Part shown: positions 1 through 5,881 of the stretch, one piece after another
Layout: each line of letters starts with the position of its first letter
How positions within the stretch are numbered: the first letter of the stretch is position 1
Assembly: GCA_948844705.1 (NCBI GenBank)
Contig: CAQNVT010000108.1
Span: forward strand, 1 to 8,994
DNA from: an uncultured Dorea sp.
Lineage (GTDB): Bacteria; Bacillota; Clostridia; Lachnospirales; Lachnospiraceae
Length of the DNA stretch: 8,994 nucleotides
Direction: 5' to 3'
Program-made: the position numbers and the translations under genes
Notes under the pieces: model-generated
Databases searched by the model: none
The model's input: only the letters and a program-made list of their open reading frames with translations
What the model was told of the DNA's origin: nothing

Positions 1-91
1 AGGAATGTGTAAGGCAGCTTGGGCAGGAACTGGAAGAATCTGCAGTACAGCAAGTGATAGCAGGAAAAAGCAGCCTTCCTGGAAGTTACAT
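1..91. other. Non-homologous 5' tip (probable assembly chimera or rearrangement junction)
   Basis: The first ~91 nt do not encode what should precede the radical SAM gene. Family members have a CxxxCxxC cluster written roughly as RGCxRGCRFCQAG, but here the reading frame goes from unrelated, low-plausibility residues (SRKKQPSWKLH) straight into GCRFCQAG at 92. Frame 3 of the same stretch (from base 3) is open and looks more protein-like, containing QLGQELEESAVQQVIAGKSS, and it stops at a TGA near 117-119, just past the apparent junction. This suggests a fragment of another gene joined around 89-93, where GGCTGCCG could have supplied a short overlap. I do not recognise the fragment. A real genomic rearrangement is possible, but an assembly artefact is likelier because the other end of the window shows the same problem. 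Confidence 0.6.
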
Positions 92-1144
92 GGCTGCCGT
101 TTCTGCCAGGCCGGGATGATTTACCGTCCCACAAGAGAGCGAAGCCCTGAGATGCTGAAAAAATATGCCTATCAGATGCTAAAGAATACCGGACATGAGG
201 AAATTTCCTTAAGTTCTTTAAGCTCCAGTGATTACAGCAGCTTAAAGGAGCTGGTGACATTTTTAATAGAAGAATTTAAAGGAAAGGGAATCAACATTTC
301 TCTGCCGTCGCTTCGTATCGATGCATTTTCTCTTGACGTGATGGAAAAGGTGCAGGATGTAAGAAAAAGCAGCCTGACCTTTGCGCCGGAAGCCGGGTCT
401 CAGCGAATGCGCAATGTGATCAACAAGGGACTTACGGAGGAGGACATTATTAATGGCGCCGGACAGGCCTTTGAGGGCGGATGGAATAAGGTAAAGCTTT
501 ATTTTATGCTGGGCCTTCCGACGGAGACAGAGGAGGATATGAAGGCGATCGCGGAGCTTGCGGATAAGGTTGCAAGACGTTATTATGAGATTCCAAAGGA
601 AGAGAGGAACGGAAAATGCCAGATTACGGCAAGCAGTTCTTTCTTTATCCCGAAGCCCTTTACCCCCTTCCAGTGGGCGCCTATGTTCACCAATGAGGAG
701 TATATTGCCAGAGCAGCGATCGTAAAACATGCCTTTCAGGAACAGTTAAACCGGAAAAGCTTAAGATATAACTGGCATGACGCGGAGGTCACGGTGTTAG
801 AGGGTGTATTTGCAAGAGGGGACAGAAGAACCGGCAGGGTGCTTTTAGAGGCTTACCGCCTGGGATGCCTGTATGATTCATGGAGCGACTGTTTTGATTA
901 TGAAAAATGGCAGAAAGCCTTTGAAAATACCGGTGTCAGTATGGAGTTTTATAATCTGAGACAACGTTCCTTTGATGAGATCCTCCCGTGGGATTTCATT
1001 GATGTGGGTGTGACAAAGAAATTTCTTATAAAGGAGTGGGAGCATGCGTTAAATGCAGAGGTTACGCCGAACTGCAGACAGCAATGCTCCGGCTGCGGTG
1101 TTCTTAAGTGGGGAGGAGGTGTCTGCGTTGAAGGCAAGAATTAA
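2..1144 (+). CDS. TIGR03960-type B12-binding/radical SAM protein, C-terminal part (5' partial)
   Basis: This is a radical SAM enzyme of the family annotated 'TIGR03960 family B12-binding radical SAM protein', whose substrate is not established. Recognisable homology begins at 92 with GCRFCQAGMIYRPTRERSPE. This is the end of the iron-sulfur cluster motif, with the second and third cysteines (residues 31 and 34 counted from the ATG at 5) visible. The first cysteine and the whole N-terminal half, including the B12-binding domain, are missing because the 5' tip is foreign. The rest of the barrel is intact: EISLSSLSSSDYS, FAPEAGSQRMRNVINKG, KLYFMLGLPTETEEDM, and SSSFFIPKPFTPFQW. The C-terminal end TPNCRQQCSGCGV is typical of the family. 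The ATG at 5 lies in the foreign tip and is not the real start. The stop overlaps the next gene by 17 nt, so the two are translationally coupled. In some genomes they are fused into one polypeptide. Confidence 0.87.
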   Translation, partial: GMCKAAWAGTGRICSTASDSRKKQPSWKLHGCRFCQAGMIYRPTRERSPEMLKKYAYQMLKNTGHEEISLSSLSSSDYSSLKELVTFLIEEFKGKGINISLPSLRIDAFSLDVMEKVQDVRKSSLTFAPEAGSQRMRNVINKGLTEEDIINGAGQAFEGGWNKVKLYFMLGLPTETEEDMKAIAELADKVARRYYEIPKEERNGKCQITASSSFFIPKPFTPFQWAPMFTNEEYIARAAIVKHAFQEQLNRKSLRYNWHDAEVTVLEGVFARGDRRTGRVLLEAYRLGCLYDSWSDCFDYEKWQKAFENTGVSMEFYNLRQRSFDEILPWDFIDVGVTKKFLIKEWEHALNAEVTPNCRQQCSGCGVLKWGGGVCVEGKN

Positions 1145-1841
1145 ATTCCGAAAGTACGGAGTCCTGAAATTCATCGGACACCTGGATGTTATGCGCTATT
1201 TTCAGAAGGCTATGCGGAGAGCGGACATCCCGATCGCCTTTACCGGAGGCTACAGCCCTCATATGATTATGTCCTTCGCCCAGCCTCTTGGAGTCGGAAT
1301 TACCAGCGACGGAGAATATCTGGATATCGAGCTTACAGAAAGGATCTGCTCCGAAAAGGCGGTTTCTCAGCTAAATCGTGTAATGGCAGAGGGAATCGAT
1401 ATTGTGAGCTTTGTAGAGATTCCCGATGATAAAAAGGCAAGCGGAATGACGGTTACGGCGGCTGCGGATTACCGGGTATTTCTTCTTGAATCGGGGAGAT
1501 CCTCGGATGTGCGCTTATGTATTCCGGAAAAATGGCGGGCGGGTATTCCGGATTTTCTTAATCAGGAGCAGGCCGTTGTGTGGAAAAAGACCAAAAAAAG
1601 CGAAAAAGAGGTGGATATCCTGCCTATGATCTACGAAATGCGGGCAGATGCCGAGAGTATCTATCTCCTTCTGGCAACCGGAAGTGAGCAAAACCTGAAG
1701 CCTGATCTTGTAATGGAAGCATTTTTGAATTATATGAAAGAACCGGCAAGACCTCTTCATTATCACAGACTTGATATCCGTGCAAGAAAGGAAGACGGGA
1801 CACTGGTTCCTCTTTCTGATATGGGTACGGAAATTCTATAG
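1128..1841 (+). CDS. TIGR03936/DUF2344 radical SAM-linked protein
   Basis: This 237-aa protein of unknown biochemical role belongs to the family (PF10105, TIGR03936) that nearly always follows or is fused to the preceding radical SAM protein. It is presumed to be its partner or substrate-handling subunit. The N-terminus is diagnostic: KARIKFRKYGVLKFIGHLDV, then RYFQKAMRRADIPIAFTGGY, SPHMIMSFAQPLGVGITSDG and EYLDIEL. I place the start at TTG 1128. It has AGGAGG at 1114-1119 with an 8-nt spacer, and family members start with M-K-x-R-I-K-F. An in-frame ATG at 1053 would add 25 residues unlike the family and has no such ribosome binding site. GTG 1119 touches the binding site and is too close. 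The gene overlaps the upstream radical SAM gene by 17 nt. There is no signal peptide or membrane segment, so it is cytosolic. The family assignment is firm; the function is not known. Confidence 0.88.
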   Translation: MKARIKFRKYGVLKFIGHLDVMRYFQKAMRRADIPIAFTGGYSPHMIMSFAQPLGVGITSDGEYLDIELTERICSEKAVSQLNRVMAEGIDIVSFVEIPDDKKASGMTVTAAADYRVFLLESGRSSDVRLCIPEKWRAGIPDFLNQEQAVVWKKTKKSEKEVDILPMIYEMRADAESIYLLLATGSEQNLKPDLVMEAFLNYMKEPARPLHYHRLDIRARKEDGTLVPLSDMGTEIL

Positions 1842-1858
1842 CTAAGAGGTGTAGAAAA

Positions 1859-2341
1859 TTGAGTAAAAAGGAAATAAAAACAAATGCCATGCGGATCCTT
1901 GACCGCATGAAAATCAGCTATAAGTACGAGGAATATGAATGCGATGAATTTACAGACGGTATACAGACGGCCGATATGCTGGGTTATGATCACGCACTTG
2001 TCTACAAGACACTGGTGACGACCGGAAAAAGCGGCGCTCACTATGTATTCGTGATACCGATCGAGGATGAGATAGATTTCAAAAAAGCCGCGAGGTGCGT
2101 GGGAGAAAAGTCATTGGAAATGCTTCCTTTAAAGGAGCTTACGAAGGTGACCGGATATGTGCGGGGCGGCTGTACCGCTATCGGCATGAAAAAGCAGTTT
2201 CCTGTCGTGATCCAGGAGGACGCAAAGGACCTGGCTCATATACATGTAAGCGGAGGAAAGCTTGGAATGCAGCTTGAGCTTCTGCCGGAGGATCTGAAAA
2301 AGGCCGCCGGAGCATCTTACGGAGATATAATCCGGAAATGA
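1859..2341 (+). CDS. ybaK: Cys-tRNA(Pro)/Cys-tRNA(Cys) deacylase, YbaK/EbsC family
   Basis: This 160-aa protein matches the full length of the YbaK/EbsC family, which hydrolyses cysteine mischarged onto tRNA(Pro), a trans-editing function that protects proline codons. Visible family features are the lysine in LVYKTLV (Lys50, equivalent to the essential lysine of E. coli YbaK), VFVIPIEDEIDFKKAA, and GYVRGGCTAIGMKKQFPVVI at about 100-118, which is the strongest signature. Near the end SGGKLGMQLEL covers about 131-141. The start is TTG 1859, preceded by AGAGG at 1845-1849 with a 9-nt spacer; no in-frame ATG fits the family N-terminus. It begins 17 nt after the DUF2344 gene and probably shares its transcript. 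Link to the radical SAM pair is by position only; no biochemical connection is established. Confidence 0.9.
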   Translation: MSKKEIKTNAMRILDRMKISYKYEEYECDEFTDGIQTADMLGYDHALVYKTLVTTGKSGAHYVFVIPIEDEIDFKKAARCVGEKSLEMLPLKELTKVTGYVRGGCTAIGMKKQFPVVIQEDAKDLAHIHVSGGKLGMQLELLPEDLKKAAGASYGDIIRK

Positions 2342-2372
2342 TTTTTGCATAATTTTTTGATGAGATTTCACA

Positions 2373-2401
2373 TTGCAGTTATAGGGGAAATGGGGTAATA
2401 T
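2373..2401 (+). promoter_or_regulatory. Possible sigma-A promoter upstream of the aspartate kinase gene
   Basis: The 105-nt gap between ybaK and the aspartate kinase gene is AT-rich. It contains TTGCAG (2373-2378) and TAATAT (2396-2401) separated by exactly 17 nt, a plausible but imperfect -35/-10 pair. An overlapping TATAGT at 2399-2404 is closer to the -10 consensus but lacks a correctly spaced -35. The gap is too short for a lysine riboswitch (L box) and no such fold is apparent. A promoter here would make aspartate kinase-CBS-hydrolase a separate transcription unit. Confidence 0.35.
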
Positions 2402-2446
2402 AGTATAGGACAAAAGAAGGACAGTTTGGAGGCTTACGGAAATAAG

Positions 2447-3784
2447 ATGAAAAAAGTGGTAAAATTCGGAGGAAGCTCTCTTGCAAGTGCCGAGCAGTTT
2501 CAGAAGGCCGGCCGGATCATCCGCAAGGATGAGGCAAGACGGTATGTGATCCCGTCGGCGCCGGGAAAGCGCTTCCCTAAAGATACAAAGGTTACGGATA
2601 TGCTGTACAGCTGCTATAAACAGGCTATGCTGGAGGAGGACGAGGATACCGAGGAGAGCTTTGAGGAGCTCCTTTTAAAGATTAAGGAGCGTTATGACGA
2701 CATTATTAAAGGACTTTCTCTTTCCCTGTCTCTTGATAAAGAGTTCCAGATTATACGGGAAAATTTCAGCAAGAAGATCGGACGGGATTATGCCGCGTCA
2801 CGAGGCGAATACCTGAATGGGATTATTATGGCCGCTTATCTTGGCTACGAATTTATCGATGCGGCAGAGGTGATATTTTTTGATGAAAACGGAAGCTTCG
2901 ATGCGAAGAAAACAGATGCCGTATTGTCAGAACGTCTTAAAGGCGTAGAGCGGGCCGTAATTCCCGGGTTTTACGGCGTACGCCCCGATGGAAGGATTGT
3001 GACATTTTCCAGAGGAGGCTCGGATATTACCGGCTCTATTGTGGCAAAGGCCGTTCACGCGGATATGTATGAAAACTGGACGGATGTATCAGGATTTCTT
3101 ATCGCAGATCCCCGAATCATCAAAAACCCGAAGGCGATCGATACGATTACCTACCGGGAGCTTAGAGAGCTTTCCTATATGGGAGCTACGGTGCTCCATG
3201 AGGATGCCATATTCCCGGTGAGAAAGGAAGGAATTCCAATCAATATCCGAAATACGAATTCGCCGGAGGATAAAGGGACATTCATCGTGGAAGCGACCTG
3301 CCAGAAGCCGAGATTTACGATTACGGGAATCGCAGGAAAGAAGGATTTTGCGTCGATCACTGTAGAAAAGGCGATGATGAATTCAGAAGTAGGCTTCTGC
3401 AAACGTGTCCTGGAGGTATTTGAGCAGAATAATATTTCCATTGAGCATATGCCTTCCGGCATCGATACCATGACTATCTTCGTACACCAGGACGAATTTG
3501 AGGAAAAGGAACAGCAGGTGATTGCAGGCATTCACAGAGCAGTCGAGCCGGATTTTCTGGAGCTTGAAAGCGACCTTGCCCTGATTGCAGTGGTAGGCCG
3601 CGGTATGAGAGCGACAAGAGGAACCTCCGGGCGGATCTTTTCGGCGCTTGCCCATGCAAATGTAAATGTGAAAATGATTGATCAGGGCTCCAGCGAACTG
3701 AATATTATCATCGGAGTCAGAAACCATGATTTTGATTCTGCAATCGAGGCTATTTACGATATTTTTGTTACAACGCAGGTTTAG
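2447..3784 (+). CDS. Aspartate kinase (aspartokinase) with two C-terminal ACT domains
   Basis: This enzyme phosphorylates L-aspartate with ATP, the first step toward lysine, diaminopimelate, threonine and methionine. From ATG 2447 it is 445 aa, a full-length monofunctional aspartokinase. The nucleotide-binding start KKVVKFGGSSLA lies at 2-13, the second kinase motif SRGGSDITGSIVAKAV at 188-203, TDVSGFLIADPRI at 212-224, and SYMGATVLHEDAI at 243-255. ACT domains span about 300-365 and 375-440, the latter with MIDQGSSELNIIIG, so allosteric control by lysine and/or threonine is likely. Upstream TTG 2426 would add seven residues. I prefer ATG 2447 because homologues begin MKKVVKFGG, although the best ribosome binding site (GGAGG, 2428-2432) is 14 nt away and leaves some doubt. 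No homoserine dehydrogenase domain is present. The next gene follows after 15 nt. Which of the several clostridial aspartokinase paralogues this is cannot be told here. Confidence 0.93.
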   Translation: MKKVVKFGGSSLASAEQFQKAGRIIRKDEARRYVIPSAPGKRFPKDTKVTDMLYSCYKQAMLEEDEDTEESFEELLLKIKERYDDIIKGLSLSLSLDKEFQIIRENFSKKIGRDYAASRGEYLNGIIMAAYLGYEFIDAAEVIFFDENGSFDAKKTDAVLSERLKGVERAVIPGFYGVRPDGRIVTFSRGGSDITGSIVAKAVHADMYENWTDVSGFLIADPRIIKNPKAIDTITYRELRELSYMGATVLHEDAIFPVRKEGIPINIRNTNSPEDKGTFIVEATCQKPRFTITGIAGKKDFASITVEKAMMNSEVGFCKRVLEVFEQNNISIEHMPSGIDTMTIFVHQDEFEEKEQQVIAGIHRAVEPDFLELESDLALIAVVGRGMRATRGTSGRIFSALAHANVNVKMIDQGSSELNIIIGVRNHDFDSAIEAIYDIFVTTQV

Positions 3785-3799
3785 GGGAGGGACCTATTT

Positions 3800-4216
3800 A
3801 TGAATATTATGTTTTTTTTAAAGCCCAAAAGCGAGGTGGCGTATATCTATGATTACCACATGCTGAGACAGGCTCTGGAGATCATGGAATACCATCAGTA
3901 TTCCTCCGTGCCTATTTTAAATAAAGAAGGAAAATACATAGGCTCTATCACCGAAGGGGATCTTCTGTGGAATCTGAAACGGCTGAATCTTCTGAATCTT
4001 AAGGATGCCGAGGATATCAGTATTATGAAGATTACAAGAAGGCTTGATTATCAGTGTGTCAGTGTGAATTCTAATATGGAGGATCTGATCGGCCGTGCCA
4101 TGGAACAGAATTTTATCCCGGTTGTAGATGATGAAGAGCATTTTATCGGCATCATCACGAGAAGAGATATTATCGGATATTGCTACAATAAAATGAAGGA
4201 CAGTGATAAGGAATGA
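3800..4216 (+). CDS. Stand-alone CBS-domain pair protein
   Basis: This 138-aa cytosolic protein consists of little more than two CBS domains (a Bateman module), which usually bind adenine nucleotides or S-adenosylmethionine and sense energy or ligand state. CBS1 covers about 7-58, including the AYIYDYHMLRQALEIMEYHQ region, SSVPILNKEGKYIGSITEGD and then LLW. CBS2 covers about 76-130, with FIPVVDDEEHFIGIITRRDI. No catalytic or DNA-binding domain is attached. The N-terminus MNIMFFLKPKSEVAYIYD seems to be a recurrent form in Lachnospiraceae proteins, as far as I can recall. A strong GGGGAGGG ribosome binding site at 3784-3791 precedes ATG 3800. It sits 15 nt after aspartate kinase and overlaps the next gene by 4 nt (ATGA). 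The context suggests it could regulate or report on a neighbouring enzyme, but that is inference. Confidence 0.85.
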   Translation: MNIMFFLKPKSEVAYIYDYHMLRQALEIMEYHQYSSVPILNKEGKYIGSITEGDLLWNLKRLNLLNLKDAEDISIMKITRRLDYQCVSVNSNMEDLIGRAMEQNFIPVVDDEEHFIGIITRRDIIGYCYNKMKDSDKE

Positions 4217-5010
4217 TTATTGATTTTCACACGCATATGTTTCCGGATAAGATTGCAAAAGGGACGATCGATTTTCTTGCCGGTGTATGCGGGATAAAGC
4301 CCTATACGGACGGAACCTGTGAAGGCCTTAGGAAGGAGACTCTTGAATCCGGAGTTGATTTATCCATAGCGCTTCCTATTGTTACGAAGCCTTCACAGTT
4401 TCGTTCTATTAATGAGTTTGCTTCCCGGTATCAGGAAAAGCCGGTCCTGTCTTTTGGAAGCATACATCCCGACTGTGAGGATTATAAAGAAAAGCTCCGT
4501 CAGATAAAGGCTATGGGGTTTAAGGGAATTAAGCTGCATCCGGATTATCAGGAGGTATATTTTAACGACATACGGTACAAGAGAATCATAGCTTATGCCG
4601 CCGAGCTTGACCTGATTGTCAGCGTCCATGCCGGTGCGGACCCGAAATGTCCGGAGGACATTCACTGTACTCCCCGGATGTCCGCAGAGGTTATAGATGA
4701 GACGGGGATTAAGAAGCTGGTCCTTGCACATATGGGCGGAAACGAACAGTGGGATGAGGTGGAAGAGTATCTGGTCGGCAGGGATGTTTATTTTGATACG
4801 GGCGTTGTTCTTGACAGGATGCCAGGGGAGCAGTTCCTGAGGATTGTCAGAAGCCATGGGGCCGACAGGATCCTTTTTGCTACGGATTCGCCGTGGAGCG
4901 GACAGAAGGAGTTCCTTAAGCTTATGGGAAAAATGGAGCTTACGGAAGAGGAAAGAGAGAAAATACTTGGTGCAAATGCGGAGAAATTACTGCGGTTAGC
5001 GGATGAATAG
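4213..5010 (+). CDS. Amidohydrolase-2 family metal-dependent hydrolase (TIM barrel)
   Basis: This 265-aa enzyme is of the amidohydrolase-related superfamily (COG2159, Amidohydro_2), a cytosolic TIM barrel whose members hydrolyse or decarboxylate varied substrates. The metal-site motifs are in the expected order: DFHTH (His6, His8) on strand 1; GIKLHP (Lys107, His109); SVHAGA (His139); LAHMGG (His173); and FATDSPW with the catalytic-type Asp225. The length and compactness fit the group annotated only as 'amidohydrolase family protein', so the substrate is unknown. The ATG overlaps the TGA of the CBS gene (ATGA), implying coupled translation. A Shine-Dalgarno-like AAGGA lies directly before it at 4208-4212, inside the CBS gene. 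A role in amino-acid or pyrimidine metabolism would be a guess. It could also be a decarboxylase of the ACMSD type, because sequence alone does not separate these. Confidence 0.88.
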   Translation: MIIDFHTHMFPDKIAKGTIDFLAGVCGIKPYTDGTCEGLRKETLESGVDLSIALPIVTKPSQFRSINEFASRYQEKPVLSFGSIHPDCEDYKEKLRQIKAMGFKGIKLHPDYQEVYFNDIRYKRIIAYAAELDLIVSVHAGADPKCPEDIHCTPRMSAEVIDETGIKKLVLAHMGGNEQWDEVEEYLVGRDVYFDTGVVLDRMPGEQFLRIVRSHGADRILFATDSPWSGQKEFLKLMGKMELTEEEREKILGANAEKLLRLADE

Positions 5011-5054
5011 GTGGTGAAACCGCTGTTTGTCGGCTGTAAGAGTTCAGGGAAAGG

Positions 5055-5840
5055 ATGATTATCGGAATGGATGAACAGGAGATTTTGAAAAGCGGAATGG
5101 AGGCATATGACAGGGAAGATTATGCGCTGGCTTTTCCATATCTGTTAAAAGCGGCAGAGGCCGGAGACCGGGAAGCACAGTTCCGATGCGGAGATCTGTA
5201 TCAGTATGAGGATAAAAGCGGCGAATTTGATGAAGAAAAGGCAATGTACTGGTATGAAAAAGCAGCAAAGCAGGGACATGCAGAAGCGCAGTACAGATAT
5301 GGACTGGCGTACGATACCGGATGGGGAGCGGATGAAGATGAGGTAACCGATGTGGAATCCGCCTTTTACTGGTACGGGAAAGCGGCAGAGCAAGGACATG
5401 CAGAAGCGCAGCTCTCCTGCGGAAGAATGTACGAAAACGGCAAAGGCACAGAGGAGAATCTTGAAAAGGCGCTGTATTGGTTTGAAAAGGCGGCCGCACA
5501 GGGCAGCGCTGATGCCATGTTCGATATTGGTTTTATCTATGAGATAGAAATGGAACCTAAAGACCTGGAGAAAGCGCTTTATTGGTATGAAAAGGCTGCT
5601 GCGTGCGGAAATGAAGAGGCAGTGTTTTTCCGTAATAACCTTTCAAAGAATCTGTTTGATTCAGAGCCTCCGGAAAAAGAAGTAACTATCAGTCAGCATG
5701 AGGAAATTAAAATCAGGCAGAAAGATGCAGAGGCCCTCAGCCAATGGGAGGACAGGGCCAGGCAGGGAGATGCGGAGGCAGCCTACTTGTGCGCTCTTGT
5801 TTATCGTTATGAACGCAGCATAAAAAAAGAGAAAAAATAA
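5055..5840 (+). CDS. Sel1-repeat protein (short paralogue, ends mid-repeat)
   Basis: This 261-aa soluble protein is built from Sel1-like (SLR, TPR-related) helical repeats that normally mediate protein-protein contacts. Repeats follow the pattern A-x-Y-W-Y-E-K-A-A-x-x-G-x-x-x-A-x-x-x-x-G: about 38-74, 75-114, 115-149 and 150-185. Examples are MYWYEKAAKQGHAEAQYRYG, FYWYGKAAEQGHAEAQ and LYWFEKAAAQGSADAM. A less regular charged stretch (195-225) follows, then a half repeat (QGDAEAAYLCALVY, 237-250), after which the protein ends in a lysine-rich tail at the A-rich 3' end. There is no signal peptide or membrane helix. The start is uncertain: ATG 5055 has AGGGA at 5046-5050 (4-nt spacer), while ATG 5067 would give MDEQEILKSG with AAAGG 12 nt upstream. 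Its 3' part resembles residues 141-172 of the next gene (shared RQKD and LCALxY). It begins 44 nt after the hydrolase gene. Its function is unknown. Confidence 0.83.
   Translation: MIIGMDEQEILKSGMEAYDREDYALAFPYLLKAAEAGDREAQFRCGDLYQYEDKSGEFDEEKAMYWYEKAAKQGHAEAQYRYGLAYDTGWGADEDEVTDVESAFYWYGKAAEQGHAEAQLSCGRMYENGKGTEENLEKALYWFEKAAAQGSADAMFDIGFIYEIEMEPKDLEKALYWYEKAAACGNEEAVFFRNNLSKNLFDSEPPEKEVTISQHEEIKIRQKDAEALSQWEDRARQGDAEAAYLCALVYRYERSIKKEKK
5247..5411 (+). repeat. Direct repeat of Sel1-coding DNA (two copies 120 bp apart)
   Basis: Bases 5247-5291 and 5367-5411 match at about 39 of 45 positions. They include an identical 18-nt core GGACATGCAGAAGCGCAG at 5274-5291 and 5394-5411. They encode YWYEKAAKQGHAEAQ and YWYGKAAEQGHAEAQ. 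The spacing of 120 bp is 40 codons, one Sel1 repeat with a short insertion. This is internal duplication of a protein repeat rather than a mobile element. Further diverged copies occur near 5476 and 5581. Confidence 0.75.
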
Positions 5841-5881
5841 ATTGCAAAATAGATTCTGTCAATACAAGACAAGGAGATACT

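Noticed and set aside
263..730. 155-aa open frame on the - strand
   Set aside because: It lies entirely opposite the conserved radical SAM gene, has no family resemblance or ribosome binding site, and is explained as an antisense shadow.
1053..1127. ATG 1053 as start of the DUF2344 gene
   Set aside because: It would add 25 residues that overlap the conserved C-terminus of the upstream gene; TTG 1128 has an ideal ribosome binding site and matches the family N-terminus.
2342..2446. Lysine riboswitch (L box) before the aspartate kinase gene
   Set aside because: The 105-nt gap is too short for the ~170-nt L-box fold, and no paired-helix pattern or terminator is visible.
4393..4857. 154-aa open frame on the - strand
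   Set aside because: It is antisense to the amidohydrolase, whose metal-binding motifs prove the + strand is coding.
5247..5411. Direct repeats as a CRISPR or mobile-element trace
   Set aside because: The repeats are in-frame, diverged in a codon-wise manner and encode Sel1 motifs, so they are protein-repeat duplications.
5059..5499. 146-aa open frame on the - strand, rich in Pro, Leu, Arg and His
   Set aside because: It is the complement of Sel1-repeat coding DNA. Its apparent repetitiveness only mirrors the Sel1 repeats on the + strand.
5842..5868. TTGCAA ... TACAAG as a promoter for the long Sel1 gene
   Set aside because: The spacing is only 15 nt and the -10 match is poor; cotranscription with the upstream Sel1 gene is simpler.
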